Assembly: GCF_023197165.1 (NCBI RefSeq)
Contig: NZ_JALPRD010000006.1
Span: forward strand, 124,001 to 188,000
Reading direction: 5' to 3'
Length of the DNA stretch: 64,000 nucleotides
From: Sphingopyxis sp. MSC1_008
GTDB taxonomy: Bacteria; Pseudomonadota; Alphaproteobacteria; Sphingomonadales; Sphingomonadaceae
Made by a program: the position numbers and the translations under genes. The notes below the pieces were generated by a model. That model worked only from the letters and a program-made list of their open reading frames with translations. It did not search any database and was not told the DNA's origin. Positions 52,959 to 64,000 of this stretch are shown in pieces (the stretch's first letter is position 1; each line of letters begins with the position of its first letter).

Positions 52959-53010
52959 GCGCGCGCGGGGCGCTGCCGCGTCTCGCAATCGTAACAATCA
53001 TTCCTATATC

Positions 53011-53035
53011 GGGGACGGCCCCAAAGGCCGTCCCC
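53011..53035 (+). promoter_or_regulatory. perfect hairpin before fusA
   Basis: GGGGACGGCC pairs with GGCCGTCCCC around a 5-nt CCAAA loop, ending 19 nt before the fusA start and just upstream of its AAGGAAAAG ribosome site. There is no T-run. It could tune translation or messenger stability. Confidence 0.6.
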
Positions 53036-53054
53036 CACATCCAAGGAAAAGACC

Positions 53055-55148
<2,094 letters not shown>

Positions 55149-55149
55149 T

Positions 55150-55189
55150 GGGTCAAAGCCGCGCGGGCTTGCACCGCGCGGCAAGACCC
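55150..55189 (+). promoter_or_regulatory. two-tier hairpin in the fusA-tuf spacer
   Basis: GGGTC/GACCC outer stem and GCCGCGCGG/CCGCGCGGC inner stem, beginning 1 nt after the fusA stop. No T-run follows. It may protect the upstream messenger or adjust tuf expression. Confidence 0.55.
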
Positions 55190-55266
55190 TCTAAGGGCGG
55201 CGCCTGATTCAGCGGGCTCGTCCAGGACTGATCAACGCAAACATTGAACAAGAAGGTTGTTACATC

Positions 55267-56457
55267 ATGGCCAAGGCTAAATTTGAGCGGACGAAGCCGC
55301 ACTGCAACATCGGCACCATCGGTCACGTCGACCATGGCAAGACCTCGCTGACCGCAGCGATCACCAAGGTGCTCGCCGAAACGTCGGGCGGCGTCGCCGT
55401 TGACTTCGCAAACATCGACAAGGCTCCCGAAGAGCGCGAGCGCGGCATCACCATTTCGACCGCACACGTCGAATATGAAACCGCTGGTCGCCACTATGCG
55501 CACGTCGATTGCCCGGGCCACGCCGACTATGTGAAGAACATGATCACCGGTGCTGCCCAGATGGACGGCGCGATCCTCGTTGTGTCGGCCGCTGACGGCC
55601 CGATGCCGCAGACGAAGGAGCACATCCTGCTCGCGAAGCAGGTTGGCGTTCCGACCATGGTCGTCTTCCTCAACAAGGTCGACCAGCTGGACGATCCCGA
55701 GCTGCTCGAACTCGTCGAAATGGAAATCCGCGAAGAACTTTCGAAGCGTGGCTTCGACGGCGACAATATTCCGATCATCCCGGGTTCGGCGCTTGCCGCT
55801 CTTGAAAGCCGCGACGACAACATCGGCAAGGAAGCAATTCTGAAGCTGATGGAAGCCGTCGACAGCTGGATCCCGCAGCCCGATCGTCCGCTCGACAAGC
55901 CCTTCCTGATGCCGATCGAAGACGTGTTCTCGATCTCGGGTCGCGGTACCGTCGTGACCGGCCGTATCGAAACCGGCGTCGTCAAGGTTGGTGAAGAAGT
56001 CGAAATCGTCGGCATCAAGGACACCAAGAAGACCGTCGTCACCGGCGTCGAAATGTTCCGCAAGCTGCTCGACCAGGGCCAGGCTGGCGATAACGTCGGC
56101 GCGCTGATCCGTGGTGTTGCACGTGAAGACGTCGAACGTGGCCAGGTTCTCTGCAAGCCCGGCTCGATCAAGCCGCACACCGAATTCACCTCGGAAGTCT
56201 ATGTGCTGTCGAAGGATGAAGGCGGCCGTCACACGCCGTTCTTCGCCAACTATCGTCCGCAGTTCTACTTCCGCACCACGGACGTCACCGGCGAGGTTAT
56301 CCTCCCCGAGGGCACCGAGATGGTCATGCCGGGCGACAACGTCCAGCTGGCGGTCAAGCTGATTGCCCCGATCGCCATGGACCAGGGTCTGCGCTTCGCA
56401 ATTCGCGAAGGTGGCCGCACGGTCGGCGCAGGGGTTGTCGCGACGATCACAAAGTAA
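55267..56457 (+). CDS. tuf: elongation factor Tu
   Basis: A 396-aa EF-Tu that carries aminoacyl-tRNA to the ribosome. The G domain has [34 protein letters not shown] and NKVDQ; domains 2 and 3 end [11 protein letters not shown]. The wild-type kirromycin/GE2270A-contact regions look normal. A single copy is visible here; a second tuf may exist elsewhere. AAGAAGG precedes ATG 55267. Confidence 0.98.
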   Translation: MAKAKFERTKPHCNIGTIGHVDHGKTSLTAAITKVLAETSGGVAVDFANIDKAPEERERGITISTAHVEYETAGRHYAHVDCPGHADYVKNMITGAAQMDGAILVVSAADGPMPQTKEHILLAKQVGVPTMVVFLNKVDQLDDPELLELVEMEIREELSKRGFDGDNIPIIPGSALAALESRDDNIGKEAILKLMEAVDSWIPQPDRPLDKPFLMPIEDVFSISGRGTVVTGRIETGVVKVGEEVEIVGIKDTKKTVVTGVEMFRKLLDQGQAGDNVGALIRGVAREDVERGQVLCKPGSIKPHTEFTSEVYVLSKDEGGRHTPFFANYRPQFYFRTTDVTGEVILPEGTEMVMPGDNVQLAVKLIAPIAMDQGLRFAIREGGRTVGAGVVATITK

Positions 56458-56467
56458 TATAGGGCCG

Positions 56468-56503
56468 CGAGCCGCCTGATTCGGAAGCGATTCGGGCGGC
56501 TCG
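56468..56503 (+). promoter_or_regulatory. hairpin after tuf
   Basis: CGAGCCGCC pairs with GGCGGCTCG over an 18-nt loop, 10 nt after the tuf stop, followed by an A/T-rich TAGCTTAAAGAATTTTG. It could be a partial terminator or processing site between the str and S10 parts. Confidence 0.5.
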
Positions 56504-56605
56504 TAGCTTAAAGAATTTTGATGGCCGAGCCGGCTTCCACTAGGAGGCCGGAACAGGCCATTTCGGCTCTTTCGCATCGTTAGACGGGATTCGACTGGAA
56601 CAGTC

Positions 56606-56917
56606 ATGGAAACGCAGAATATTCGCATTCGCCTGAAGGCCTTTGATCACCGCGTGCTCGATCAGGCCACCACCGACATTGCCGATACGGCACGTCGTAC
56701 CGGAGCGCTTATTCGCGGCCCGATCCCGCTTCCGACGCGTATTGAAAAATTCACCGTGAACCGCGGCCCGCATGTCGACAAAAAGTCGCGCGAGCAGTTC
56801 GAGGTGCGTACCCACAAGCGGCTGCTCGACATCGTGCAGCCCACCCCGCAGACGGTCGACGCGCTGATGAAGCTCGACCTCGCCGCGGGCGTGAACGTTG
56901 AGATCAAGCTGGCCTAA
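56606..56917 (+). CDS. rpsJ: 30S ribosomal protein S10
   Basis: A 103-aa S10 (also NusE, which joins transcription antitermination complexes). It begins [19 protein letters not shown] and contains the conserved loop [31 protein letters not shown]. Start ATG 56606. It is the first gene of the S10 group but sits 297 nt before rplC, unusually far. Confidence 0.98.
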   Translation: METQNIRIRLKAFDHRVLDQATTDIADTARRTGALIRGPIPLPTRIEKFTVNRGPHVDKKSREQFEVRTHKRLLDIVQPTPQTVDALMKLDLAAGVNVEIKLA

Positions 56918-57214
56918 GGCCAGCGAAGCCCCGGTGAAAACCGGGGTCTCTATCGGCAGGACACTTCGGTGACTGCATTGTCCGGCGCGAACCGGACCGA
57001 CGATAGGGTGGATACCGCCGGTCGTTTCTTCGGAAACATCAGACCGGGCTGCGTCCCCCGTCTCGCCGCTCTCCTACGGGAAGGTGGCACCTCAGCCCGG
57101 ACGGGGCGATGCATCGAAATTTTGGGCTGGGAGGGTTCTCGTCGGGGTTCGCCTTGATGGGGTCCCACACGCCGTGCGGAATGGTCCGCCCGGCCTCTGT
57201 TGAGGAGTATGATC
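56918..57214 (+). other. rpsJ-rplC spacer, possible leader
   Basis: 297 nt without a gene inside the ribosomal cluster, where spacing is normally under 30 nt. It contains GCCCCGGT/ACCGGGGTC (56928-56947) and CCCCGTC/GACGGGG (57056-57062 and 57100-57106). It may hold a second promoter or a regulatory leader; no motif was specific enough to name. Confidence 0.5.
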
Positions 57215-57991
57215 ATGCGGACTGGCGTGATCGCGAAGAAAATGGGGATGACCCGCCTGTTTCAGGACGACGGCCGCCACGTGCCCGTCACCGTCCTGAG
57301 CCTCGAAGGCTGTCAGGTCATTTCTGTGCGCGAACAAGAACGTGACGGCTATGTGGCCGTTCAGCTCGGTGCCGGCTCGGCGAAGGCGAAGAATGTTGCG
57401 AAGCCGCAGCGTGGGGCTTTCGGCAAGGCCGAAGTCGAGCCCAAGGCGAAGATCGTCGAATTCCGCGTCGCCGACGACGCGACGCTCGACGTCGGCGCCG
57501 AACTGTCGGCCGACCATTTCGTCGCCGGCCAGATTGTCGACATCCAGGGCGTGACCCAGGGTAAGGGCTTTGCCGGTGCGATGAAGCGCTGGGGTTTCGG
57601 CGGTATGCGCGCGACCCACGGTGTTTCGATCAGCCACCGTGCGCATGGTTCGACCGGTAACCGCCAGGATCCGGGCCGCGTCTTCAAGAACAAGAAGATG
57701 GCCGGCCACATGGGCGCCCGCAATCGCACCCAGCAGAATCTCGAAATCGTCCGCACCGACGTCGAACGCGGCCTTCTCTTCGTCAAGGGCTCGGTCCCTG
57801 GCTCGAAGGGCGGCTGGCTGATGGTCCGCGATGCGGTCAAGCTGCCGCGCCACCCTGAAGCCCCCTATCCGGCGGGCATCAAGAGCGCAGCGAACGCCAA
57901 TCAAGAAGCCCCGGCTGATGCGCCTGTGGAAACCCCGGTTGAAGAAACCGCGGTCGATACTGCCACCACCGACGGCGCACAGGAGTCCTGA
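57215..57991 (+). CDS. rplC: 50S ribosomal protein L3 with acidic tail
   Basis: A 258-aa L3 (E. coli: 209). The core is normal: [31 protein letters not shown] and the [23 protein letters not shown] loop that is methylated at Gln in other bacteria. About 45 extra C-terminal residues are rich in Ala, Glu, Pro and Thr and acidic, probably disordered. ATG 57215 is chosen because GAGGAG lies 7 nt upstream. Confidence 0.96.
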   Translation: MRTGVIAKKMGMTRLFQDDGRHVPVTVLSLEGCQVISVREQERDGYVAVQLGAGSAKAKNVAKPQRGAFGKAEVEPKAKIVEFRVADDATLDVGAELSADHFVAGQIVDIQGVTQGKGFAGAMKRWGFGGMRATHGVSISHRAHGSTGNRQDPGRVFKNKKMAGHMGARNRTQQNLEIVRTDVERGLLFVKGSVPGSKGGWLMVRDAVKLPRHPEAPYPAGIKSAANANQEAPADAPVETPVEETAVDTATTDGAQES

Positions 57992-57993
57992 TC

Positions 57994-58620
57994 ATGAAGG
58001 TCAAGGTTCACACCATCGACGGCAAGGCCGGCGCGGACATCGATCTTAACGACGATGTGTTCGGCGTCGACCCGCGTGCCGACATCCTCCACCGTGTCGT
58101 CAGCTGGCAGCTCGAAAAGCGCCGTGGTCCGGCTCGCGCCGCCCGCGAACGCAGCGACGTGTCGCGCACCGGCAAGAAGTTCGGTCGCCAGAAGGGCGGC
58201 GGTACCGCTCGTCACGGCGATCGCGCAGCCCCGATCTTCATCGGCGGCGGCAAGGCGCATGGCCCGCGTGCCCGCACCTTCGGCCACTCGCTGAACAAGA
58301 AGATCCGCACGCTCGGCCTGAAAATGGCGCTGAGCGACAAGGCGAAGGGCGGCAAGATCCTCGTTCTCGACACGCTCGAGCTCAAGGACGCCAAGACCAA
58401 GGCGCTCGCCGGCCAGCTCGGCAAGCTCGAACTCGGCAATCGCGCACTCTTCATCGACGGTGATGCAGTGCACGAAAGCTTCGCCATGGCGTCGGCCAAC
58501 CTCATCGGCATCAACGCGATGCCGGCCGCGGGTGCCAACGTCTATGACATTTTGCGCGCCGATACGCTGGTTCTGACCCGCGCCGGCCTCGAAAAGCTGG
58601 AGGCACGCTTCAATGGCTAA
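57994..58620 (+). CDS. rplD: 50S ribosomal protein L4
   Basis: A 208-aa L4, lining the exit tunnel. The extended loop is [23 protein letters not shown], with [12 protein letters not shown] after it. In E. coli L4 represses the S10 operon. It starts 2 nt after rplC and its end overlaps rplW by 8 nt. Confidence 0.97.
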   Translation: MKVKVHTIDGKAGADIDLNDDVFGVDPRADILHRVVSWQLEKRRGPARAARERSDVSRTGKKFGRQKGGGTARHGDRAAPIFIGGGKAHGPRARTFGHSLNKKIRTLGLKMALSDKAKGGKILVLDTLELKDAKTKALAGQLGKLELGNRALFIDGDAVHESFAMASANLIGINAMPAAGANVYDILRADTLVLTRAGLEKLEARFNG

Positions 58621-58921
58621 GGCAAAAACAGTCGACGCGCGTCACTATGACGTGATCCTCGCTCCGGTGATCACCGAAAAGTCGACGCTGCTCAGCGAAA
58701 ATGACGCAGTGGTGTTCAAGGTTGCGAACGACGCAACCAAGCCCGCGATCAAGGCCGCCGTCGAGGCGCTGTTCGATGTCAAGGTTCTCAGCGTCAATAC
58801 GCTGATCACCAAGGGCAAGACCAAGCGCTGGAAGGGCAAGCCCTACACCCGCAGCGACGTGAAGAAGGCGATCGTTCGCCTGGCCGAAGGCCAGACGATC
58901 GACGTCACGACCGGCGTCTGA
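58613..58921 (+). CDS. rplW: 50S ribosomal protein L23
   Basis: A 102-aa L23 at the tunnel exit, docking site for trigger factor and SRP. The conserved APVITEKST (about 16-25) and the [13 protein letters not shown] loop (about 66-78) are present. It overlaps rplD by 8 nt. Confidence 0.97.
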   Translation: MAKAKTVDARHYDVILAPVITEKSTLLSENDAVVFKVANDATKPAIKAAVEALFDVKVLSVNTLITKGKTKRWKGKPYTRSDVKKAIVRLAEGQTIDVTTGV

Positions 58922-58942
58922 TTGTAGGAAGAGGCAGAGAAA

Positions 58943-59779
58943 ATGGCACTTAAATCCTATAATCCGACCAGCCCCGCGCAGCGCGGCCTGATCCTCGTCG
59001 ACAAATCGTCGCTGTGGAAGGGCAAGCCTGTCAAGGCGCTGACCGAAGGCAAGAACAAGACCGGTGGCCGCAACAACAAGGGTCATGTGACCTCGCGCGG
59101 TATCGCTGGTGGCCACAAGCAGAAGTACCGCTTCATCGACTTCAAGCGTCGCAAGTGGGACATGCCGGCTACCGTCGAGCGTCTGGAATATGACCCCAAC
59201 CGCACGGCGTTCATCGCACTCGTCAAATATGAAGACGGTGAACAGACCTACATCCTGGCGCCGCAGCGTCTGGCCGTTGGCGACACCGTCGTCGCCGGCA
59301 AGAAGACCGACGTGAAGCCGGGCAATGCGATGGAATTGTCGCAGATGCCCGTCGGCACGATCGTCCACAACATCGAGATGAAGCCGGGCAAGGGTGGCCA
59401 GATCGCCCGTTCGGCTGGCACTTATGCACAGGTCGTCGGTCGTGACCGCGGTCTCGTCATCGTGCGTCTCGGTTCGGGCGAGCAGCGTTACATTCGCGGC
59501 GAGTGCATGGGTACGGTTGGTGCGGTGTCGAACCCCGACAACCAGAACACCAACCTGGGCAAGGCCGGCCGTAATCGCTGGCTCGGCAAGCGCCCGCTGA
59601 CGCGCGGTGTTGCAAAGAACCCGGTCGATCACCCGCATGGCGGCGGCGAAGGCCGTACCTCGGGCGGCCGTCACCCGGTTACCCCGTGGGGCAAGCCGAC
59701 GAAGGGTGCGCGTACGCGCCACAACAAGTCGACCGACAAGATGATCATCCGGTCGCGTCACGCGAAGAAGAAGAGGTAA
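58943..59779 (+). CDS. rplB: 50S ribosomal protein L2
   Basis: A 278-aa L2, needed for subunit association and peptidyl transfer. The [31 protein letters not shown] and [17 protein letters not shown] (peptidyl-transferase contact His) segments are intact. AGGAAGAGG precedes ATG 58943. Confidence 0.98.
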   Translation: MALKSYNPTSPAQRGLILVDKSSLWKGKPVKALTEGKNKTGGRNNKGHVTSRGIAGGHKQKYRFIDFKRRKWDMPATVERLEYDPNRTAFIALVKYEDGEQTYILAPQRLAVGDTVVAGKKTDVKPGNAMELSQMPVGTIVHNIEMKPGKGGQIARSAGTYAQVVGRDRGLVIVRLGSGEQRYIRGECMGTVGAVSNPDNQNTNLGKAGRNRWLGKRPLTRGVAKNPVDHPHGGGEGRTSGGRHPVTPWGKPTKGARTRHNKSTDKMIIRSRHAKKKR

Positions 59780-59782
59780 GCC

Positions 59783-60058
59783 ATGGCTCGCTCGGTCTGG
59801 AAGGGTCCTTTCGTGGACCTCCATCTGCTCAAGAAAGCCGAAACGGCCCAGGACGGCGGCAGCAATGCCCCGATCAAGACCTGGTCGCGTCGGTCCACCA
59901 TCCTGCCGCAGTTCGTGGGGCTGACCTTCAACGTCTACAACGGCCGCAAGTTCGTGCCGGTGTCGGTCAACGAAGATATGGTCGGCATGAAGCTGGGTGA
60001 ATTTGCGCCGACGCGCTTCTTCCCCGGTCACGCTGCCGACAAGAAGGGCAAACGCTAA
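59783..60058 (+). CDS. rpsS: 30S ribosomal protein S19
   Basis: A 91-aa S19 of the 30S head. It begins [18 protein letters not shown] and contains [14 protein letters not shown] and [15 protein letters not shown]. It starts 3 nt after rplB and its TAA overlaps the rplV ATG (60058). Confidence 0.98.
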   Translation: MARSVWKGPFVDLHLLKKAETAQDGGSNAPIKTWSRRSTILPQFVGLTFNVYNGRKFVPVSVNEDMVGMKLGEFAPTRFFPGHAADKKGKR

Positions 60059-60438
60059 TGGGCAAGGAAAAGTCCCCCCGCCGCGTTGCGGATAACGAGG
60101 CACTCTCGGTCGGCACGCAGATTCGCGGTTCGGCTCAGAAGCTGAACCTCGTTGCCGCGCTGATCCGCGGCCGCAAGGTCGAAGACGCGATGAACATCCT
60201 CACCTTCTCGAAGAAGGCGATGGCTGTCGACGTGCGCAAGGTTCTCGCCAGCGCCGTCGCCAACGCGGAAAACAACCACAACCTCGACGTTGATGCGCTC
60301 GTCATCAAGGAAGCGAGCGTTGGCAAGTCGATCTCGATGAAGCGCTGGCACGCACGTGGCCGCGGCAAGTCGACCCGGATCGTCAAGCCGTTCAGCCGCA
60401 TCCGCATTGTCGTGCGCGAACAGGAAGAAGAGGCGTAA
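60058..60438 (+). CDS. rplV: 50S ribosomal protein L22
   Basis: A 126-aa L22, tunnel wall protein. [19 protein letters not shown] and the loop [22 protein letters not shown] (macrolide-resistance region) are present. The chain ends in Glu-rich QEEEA. It shares one base with the rpsS stop. Confidence 0.97.
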   Translation: MGKEKSPRRVADNEALSVGTQIRGSAQKLNLVAALIRGRKVEDAMNILTFSKKAMAVDVRKVLASAVANAENNHNLDVDALVIKEASVGKSISMKRWHARGRGKSTRIVKPFSRIRIVVREQEEEA

Positions 60439-60439
60439 G

Positions 60440-61147
60440 ATGGGCCAGAAGAGCAATCCGATCGGCCTGCGCCTGCAGGTCAACCGCACCTGGGACAGCC
60501 GCTGGTTCGCCGAAGGCCAGGACTATGGCCGCATGCTGGTCGAGGATCTGAAGATCCGCCAGTATGTGTTCAAGAACCTGCCGCAGGCCGCGATCTCGAA
60601 GGTCGTGATCGAACGTCCGGCGAAGCTGTGCCGCGTCTCGATCTATGCCGCCCGTCCGGGCGTCATCATCGGCAAGAAGGGCGCGGACATCGAAAAGCTG
60701 CGCAAGAAGCTCGGTGAACTGACGGGCAGCGACGTGTCGCTGAACATCGTCGAAATCCGCAAGCCCGAAGTCGACGCCAAGCTCGTCGGCCAGGGCATTG
60801 CCGACCAGCTCGAACGCCGCGTCGCGTTCCGTCGCGCCATGAAGCGTGCGGTTCAGTCGGCGATGCGTCTGGGCGCCGAAGGCATCCGCATCAACTGCGC
60901 CGGCCGTCTCGGCGGCGCGGAAATCGCACGTACCGAATGGTATCGCGAAGGCCGGGTGCCGCTTCACACGCTGCGCGCCAACGTCGACTACGCCGAATCG
61001 ACCGCACACACCGCCTATGGCGTGTGCGGGATCAAGGTGTGGATCTTCAAGGGCGAGATTCTCGGCCACGACCCGATGGCGACCGACCGTCTGATGCTCG
61101 ACGCACAGACGACCGGCGTCCGTCCGGCTCGTGAAGATCGCCGCTAA
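60440..61147 (+). CDS. rpsC: 30S ribosomal protein S3
   Basis: A 235-aa S3 with an N-terminal KH domain ([17 protein letters not shown], the GxxG in GKKG) and the S3 C-terminal domain [30 protein letters not shown]. It forms the messenger entry site. ATG 60440 starts [23 protein letters not shown], 1 nt after rplV. Confidence 0.98.
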   Translation: MGQKSNPIGLRLQVNRTWDSRWFAEGQDYGRMLVEDLKIRQYVFKNLPQAAISKVVIERPAKLCRVSIYAARPGVIIGKKGADIEKLRKKLGELTGSDVSLNIVEIRKPEVDAKLVGQGIADQLERRVAFRRAMKRAVQSAMRLGAEGIRINCAGRLGGAEIARTEWYREGRVPLHTLRANVDYAESTAHTAYGVCGIKVWIFKGEILGHDPMATDRLMLDAQTTGVRPAREDRR

Positions 61148-61158
61148 GGACTGCTGAC

Positions 61159-61590
61159 ATGCTGCAACCGAAAAAAACCAAGTTCCGCAAGGCTTTCAAG
61201 GGCCGCATCCATGGCAATGCCAAGGGCGGAACCAGCCTGAACTTCGGCTCCTACGGGCTGAAGGCGATGGAACCCGAGCGTATCACCGCACGTCAGATCG
61301 AAGCGGCTCGCCGCGCGATCAGCCGCGCGATCAAGCGTCAGGGCCGTTTGTGGATCCGCATCTTCCCCGACGTCCCCGTGTCGTCGAAGCCTGCCGAAGT
61401 CCGTATGGGTAAGGGCAAGGGTTCGCCGGAATTCTGGGCCGCTCGCGTGAAGCCGGGTCGCATCCTGTTCGAACTCGACGGCGTTCCCGGCCCCGTGGCC
61501 GCGCTGGCGTTCGAACGCGCTGCGATGAAGCTGCCGATCAAGACGAAGGTGATCGCCCGTCTCGGCGACACCTCGCATCTGGAGGGTTAA
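61159..61590 (+). CDS. rplP: 50S ribosomal protein L16
   Basis: A 143-aa L16 contacting the A-site tRNA. It opens [19 protein letters not shown], with [22 protein letters not shown] typical. The conserved Arg (hydroxylated in some bacteria) lies in this loop. It sits 11 nt after rpsC. Confidence 0.98.
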   Translation: MLQPKKTKFRKAFKGRIHGNAKGGTSLNFGSYGLKAMEPERITARQIEAARRAISRAIKRQGRLWIRIFPDVPVSSKPAEVRMGKGKGSPEFWAARVKPGRILFELDGVPGPVAALAFERAAMKLPIKTKVIARLGDTSHLEG

Positions 61591-61595
61591 GGGCC

Positions 61596-61799
61596 ATGTC
61601 CAAGACCGAAGATTTCAAGGCCAAGACCGACGACCAGCTCGCCGAACAGCTTGGCGAACTGAAGCGCGAGGCCTTTAACCTCCGCTTCCAGGCGGCCACC
61701 GGCCAGCTTGAAAAAGCATCGCGCGTCAAGGAAGTGCGGCGCTCGATCGCCCGCATCAAGACGCAGCAGACCGAGCGCACGCGCTCGGCCGCGAAGTAA
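61596..61799 (+). CDS. rpmC: 50S ribosomal protein L29
   Basis: A 67-aa two-helix protein near the tunnel exit. The [30 protein letters not shown] core and the [10 protein letters not shown] helix are family-typical. It starts 5 nt after rplP. Confidence 0.96.
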   Translation: MSKTEDFKAKTDDQLAEQLGELKREAFNLRFQAATGQLEKASRVKEVRRSIARIKTQQTERTRSAAK

Positions 61800-61810
61800 G
61801 GAGACTATCG

Positions 61811-62080
61811 ATGCCGAAGCGCATTCTGACCGGTACGGTGGTGTCCGACAAGGGCGACAAGACCGTCGTGGTGAAAGTCGAGCGGAAGGTGAAGCACCCT
61901 CTGTACGGCAAGATCATCCGCCGTTCGAAAAAGTACCACGCCCACGATGAGGACAACGCCATCAAGGCCGGCGAAACCGTCCGCATCGAGGAAACGAAGC
62001 CGATTTCGAAGCTGAAGACGTGGAAGGTGCTCGACAAGGTCGACACCCACAGCAAGCCCAAAACGGCTGCTGACGCCTGA
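61811..62080 (+). CDS. rpsQ: 30S ribosomal protein S17
   Basis: An 89-aa OB-fold protein: [34 protein letters not shown], then the HDEDN and [14 protein letters not shown] segments. It starts 11 nt after rpmC. Confidence 0.97.
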   Translation: MPKRILTGTVVSDKGDKTVVVKVERKVKHPLYGKIIRRSKKYHAHDEDNAIKAGETVRIEETKPISKLKTWKVLDKVDTHSKPKTAADA

Positions 62081-62141
62081 AGCTGAGTTTCACGGAACCG
62101 CCGGGGCATCCCGGTAGGCCAAAAAAGAAGGAAATGCATCG

Positions 62142-62510
62142 ATGATCCAGATGCAGTCACAATTGGAAGTCGCTGACAACAGCGGTGCCAAGCGCGTCCA
62201 GTGCATCAAGGTGCTGGGCGGGTCGAAGCGTCGTACTGCCGGCGTTGGCGACGTGATCGTCGTGTCGATCAAGGAAGCTCAGCCCCGCGGCAAGGTGAAG
62301 AAGGGTGATGTGCATCGCGCCGTCATCGTCCGCACCGCCAAGGACGTGCGCCGCGCCGATGGCTCGGTCATCCGTTTCGACAGCAACGCCGCCGTGCTCG
62401 TCAACAAGAACGAGGAGCCGATCGGCACCCGTATCTTCGGCCCCGTCGTCCGCGAACTGCGCGGCCGCGGCTATATGAAGATCATCAGCCTGGCACCGGA
62501 GGTTCTCTGA
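62142..62510 (+). CDS. rplN: 50S ribosomal protein L14
   Basis: A 122-aa L14 at the subunit interface: [52 protein letters not shown] and [20 protein letters not shown]. The 61-nt gap from rpsQ marks the S10/spc boundary. Confidence 0.98.
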   Translation: MIQMQSQLEVADNSGAKRVQCIKVLGGSKRRTAGVGDVIVVSIKEAQPRGKVKKGDVHRAVIVRTAKDVRRADGSVIRFDSNAAVLVNKNEEPIGTRIFGPVVRELRGRGYMKIISLAPEVL

Positions 62511-62512
62511 CC

Positions 62513-62833
62513 ATGAGCATGGCAAAGATCAAGAAGGGCGACACGGTTGTCATCCTGTCCGGCAAGGACAAGGGCAAGACCGGTGAAGTGACGCAGAGCC
62601 TGCCGAAAGACGGCAAGGTCGTCGTCGCTGGCGTCAATGTCATCACGCGCCACCGCAAGCCGAGCCAGACCAACCCGCAGGGTGGCCTGGAACGCAAGGA
62701 AGCGCCGCTGTACGCGAGCAAGGTTGCGATTGCCGATCCCAAGACCGGCAAGCCGACCCGCGTTCGTTTTGAAACCAAGGACGGCAAGAAGGTCCGCGTG
62801 GCCGTGAAGTCCGGGGAGACGCTCAATGGCTGA
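62513..62833 (+). CDS. rplX: 50S ribosomal protein L24
   Basis: A 106-aa L24 with the KOW motif ([22 protein letters not shown]), an assembly initiator. ATG 62513 is preferred over 62519 because GGAGG lies 10 nt upstream. Its end overlaps rplE by 8 nt. Confidence 0.97.
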   Translation: MSMAKIKKGDTVVILSGKDKGKTGEVTQSLPKDGKVVVAGVNVITRHRKPSQTNPQGGLERKEAPLYASKVAIADPKTGKPTRVRFETKDGKKVRVAVKSGETLNG

Positions 62834-63404
62834 CAATTACACCCCGCGCATGCGCACCCGCTATGACGATGTGATCGTCAAGGCGATGACCGAGAAGTTC
62901 GGTTACAAGAATGCGATGGAAGTGCCGAAGATCGAAAAGATCGTGCTCAACATGGGCGTCGGCGAAGCCACGCAGGACAAGAAAAAGGTCGAATCGGCAG
63001 CTGCAGAAATGGAGCTTATCGCCGGCCAGAAGCCTGTCGTGACCAAGGCGAAGAAGTCGATCGCACAGTTCAAGCTGCGCGAAGGCATGCCGATCGGCTG
63101 CAAGGTAACCCTGCGCCGCGAACGCATGTATGAATTCCTCGATCGCCTGATCACGATCGCAATGCCGCGCATCCGCGATTTTCGCGGCGTGTCGGCGACC
63201 AGCTTCGACGGCCGTGGCAACTATGCCATGGGTCTGAAAGAGCAGATCATCTTCCCCGAGATCAACTATGACCGCATCGACCAGGTGCGCGGCATGGACG
63301 TGATCGTCACCACCACCGCCCGTACGGACGATGAAGCCCGCGAACTGCTCAAGCTGTTCGGCTTCCCCTTCCCGATCGAAGCGCAGGAAAAGGAAGCCGC
63401 CTGA
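62826..63404 (+). CDS. rplE: 50S ribosomal protein L5
   Basis: A 192-aa L5 contacting 5S rRNA and the P-site tRNA. The [17 protein letters not shown] start, [14 protein letters not shown] and [30 protein letters not shown] segments are typical. It overlaps rplX by 8 nt. Confidence 0.98.
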   Translation: MADNYTPRMRTRYDDVIVKAMTEKFGYKNAMEVPKIEKIVLNMGVGEATQDKKKVESAAAEMELIAGQKPVVTKAKKSIAQFKLREGMPIGCKVTLRRERMYEFLDRLITIAMPRIRDFRGVSATSFDGRGNYAMGLKEQIIFPEINYDRIDQVRGMDVIVTTTARTDDEARELLKLFGFPFPIEAQEKEAA

Positions 63405-63454
63405 TCCCCCTGGGATCTGGCAGGCTCTTTCAAGAAGGAAAGAGAACTTAAGTC

Positions 63455-63760
63455 ATGGCGAAACTGAGTTCGGTAAACAAGAACGAGCGTCGCAAGCAGC
63501 TGGTAAAGAAATACGCCGGCCGTTATGCGAAGCTGAAGGCGATTGCAGCGGACAGCTCGCTCGACGATGGCGAGCGTCTGATCGCGCGCCTCAAGATGGC
63601 GGAAATCCCGCGCAATGGTAACCCGACCCGCATCCGTAACCGGTGCGAGCTGACGGGGCGCCCGCGCGCTTATTATCGCAAATTCCGGCTGTGCCGTATC
63701 CAGCTCCGCGATCTGGCCAACAAGGGCCTGATCCCCGGTGTTGTGAAGTCGAGCTGGTAA
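63455..63760 (+). CDS. rpsN: 30S ribosomal protein S14 (zinc-independent form)
   Basis: A 101-aa S14. The long form lacks the CxxC zinc pairs and has [28 protein letters not shown]. It starts [17 protein letters not shown]. It lies 50 nt after rplE; no terminator is seen in that gap. Confidence 0.97.
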   Translation: MAKLSSVNKNERRKQLVKKYAGRYAKLKAIAADSSLDDGERLIARLKMAEIPRNGNPTRIRNRCELTGRPRAYYRKFRLCRIQLRDLANKGLIPGVVKSSW

Positions 63761-63772
63761 GGGACTGACAAG

Positions 63773-64000
63773 ATGGCAATGACCGATCCCCTGGGTGATA
63801 TGCTCACCCGCATCCGCAACGGCCAGACGGCGAAGAAGGACAGCGTCCTGACGCCGGCTTCGACCCTGCGTGTCCGCGTTCTCGATGTTCTCCAGCGCGA
63901 AGGCTATATCCGCGGCTACAGCGAAGAAGCGCTGGGTGCCAAGGGTCAGCACAAGGGCATCCGCATCGAACTGAAATATTTCGAAGGGCAGCCGGCGATC
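63773..64000 (+). CDS. rpsH: 30S ribosomal protein S8, 5' part
   Basis: The first 76 codons of S8, cut by the window end. The start [30 protein letters not shown] and the [18 protein letters not shown] segment match the N-terminal domain. S8 represses the spc operon in E. coli. It begins 12 nt after rpsN. Confidence 0.96.
   Translation, partial: MAMTDPLGDMLTRIRNGQTAKKDSVLTPASTLRVRVLDVLQREGYIRGYSEEALGAKGQHKGIRIELKYFEGQPAI

Noticed and set aside
56115..56130. parS-like TGTTGCACGTGAAGAC inside tuf
   Set aside because: Four mismatches from parS and not palindromic; it follows from conserved EF-Tu codons.

Overview
The window is a high-GC chromosomal segment from an alphaproteobacterium. Gene content and order point to the Sphingomonadaceae, and Sphingopyxis is a plausible genus; this rests on recognising families, not on a database comparison. 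It spans the predicted replication origin and its surroundings and ends inside the main ribosomal protein cluster. Most genes are tightly packed, with many 4-nt stop/start overlaps.

1-19.8 kb (mixed cargo): the 3' part of gpsA; a polysaccharide flippase; an adenosine-kinase-type PfkB enzyme; an EI24-like membrane protein with a small lipoprotein; queG; a NatAB-type ABC exporter pair; a cytochrome P450; msrB; a minus-strand envelope-glycosylation operon (FAD enzyme, GtrA flippase, GT-C-like transferase); a patatin-like lipase; and a non-canonical chaperone/usher locus (DUF4402 subunit, periplasmic chaperone, 923-aa usher-like barrel with C-terminal Ig/CnaB-like domains).

19.8-33.2 kb (left of the origin, core genes mostly on the minus strand): parB, parA, rsmG, mnmG, mnmE and a DUF6489 gene, with three parS palindromes among them. 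Then a plus-strand hydrolase / NTF2 / glutamate-synthase-like operon, DUF1489, terC, an ABM-domain gene, rho, hemJ and hemE.

33.2-33.5 kb: predicted oriC between hemE and the pyruvate-phosphate-dikinase regulator gene, the position known for Caulobacter. It holds three perfect TTATCCACA DnaA boxes, an AT-rich stretch beside hemE and six GANTC methylation sites in under 180 bp.

33.5-51.7 kb (right arm): maf-aroE-coaE-dnaQ, hpf, ptsN, DUF1491, a cell-wall hydrolase, DUF4136, an M14 carboxypeptidase, a GNAT, hsp20 with a likely sigma-32 promoter and ROSE-type RNA thermometer, gpmA, a TonB-dependent receptor, dapD with a HAD nucleotidase, a lipoprotein-type subtilase autotransporter, an amidohydrolase and a hypoxanthine-DNA glycosylase.

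51.7-64 kb: a continuous str-S10-spc cluster (rpsL to rpsH, cut by the window end) transcribed away from the origin, with hairpins in the str spacers and an unusually long rpsJ-rplC gap. S12 carries Arg at position 88.

Several intergenic regions carry mirror-paired palindromic repeats. No tRNA, rRNA, CRISPR array, insertion sequence or prophage was recognised.
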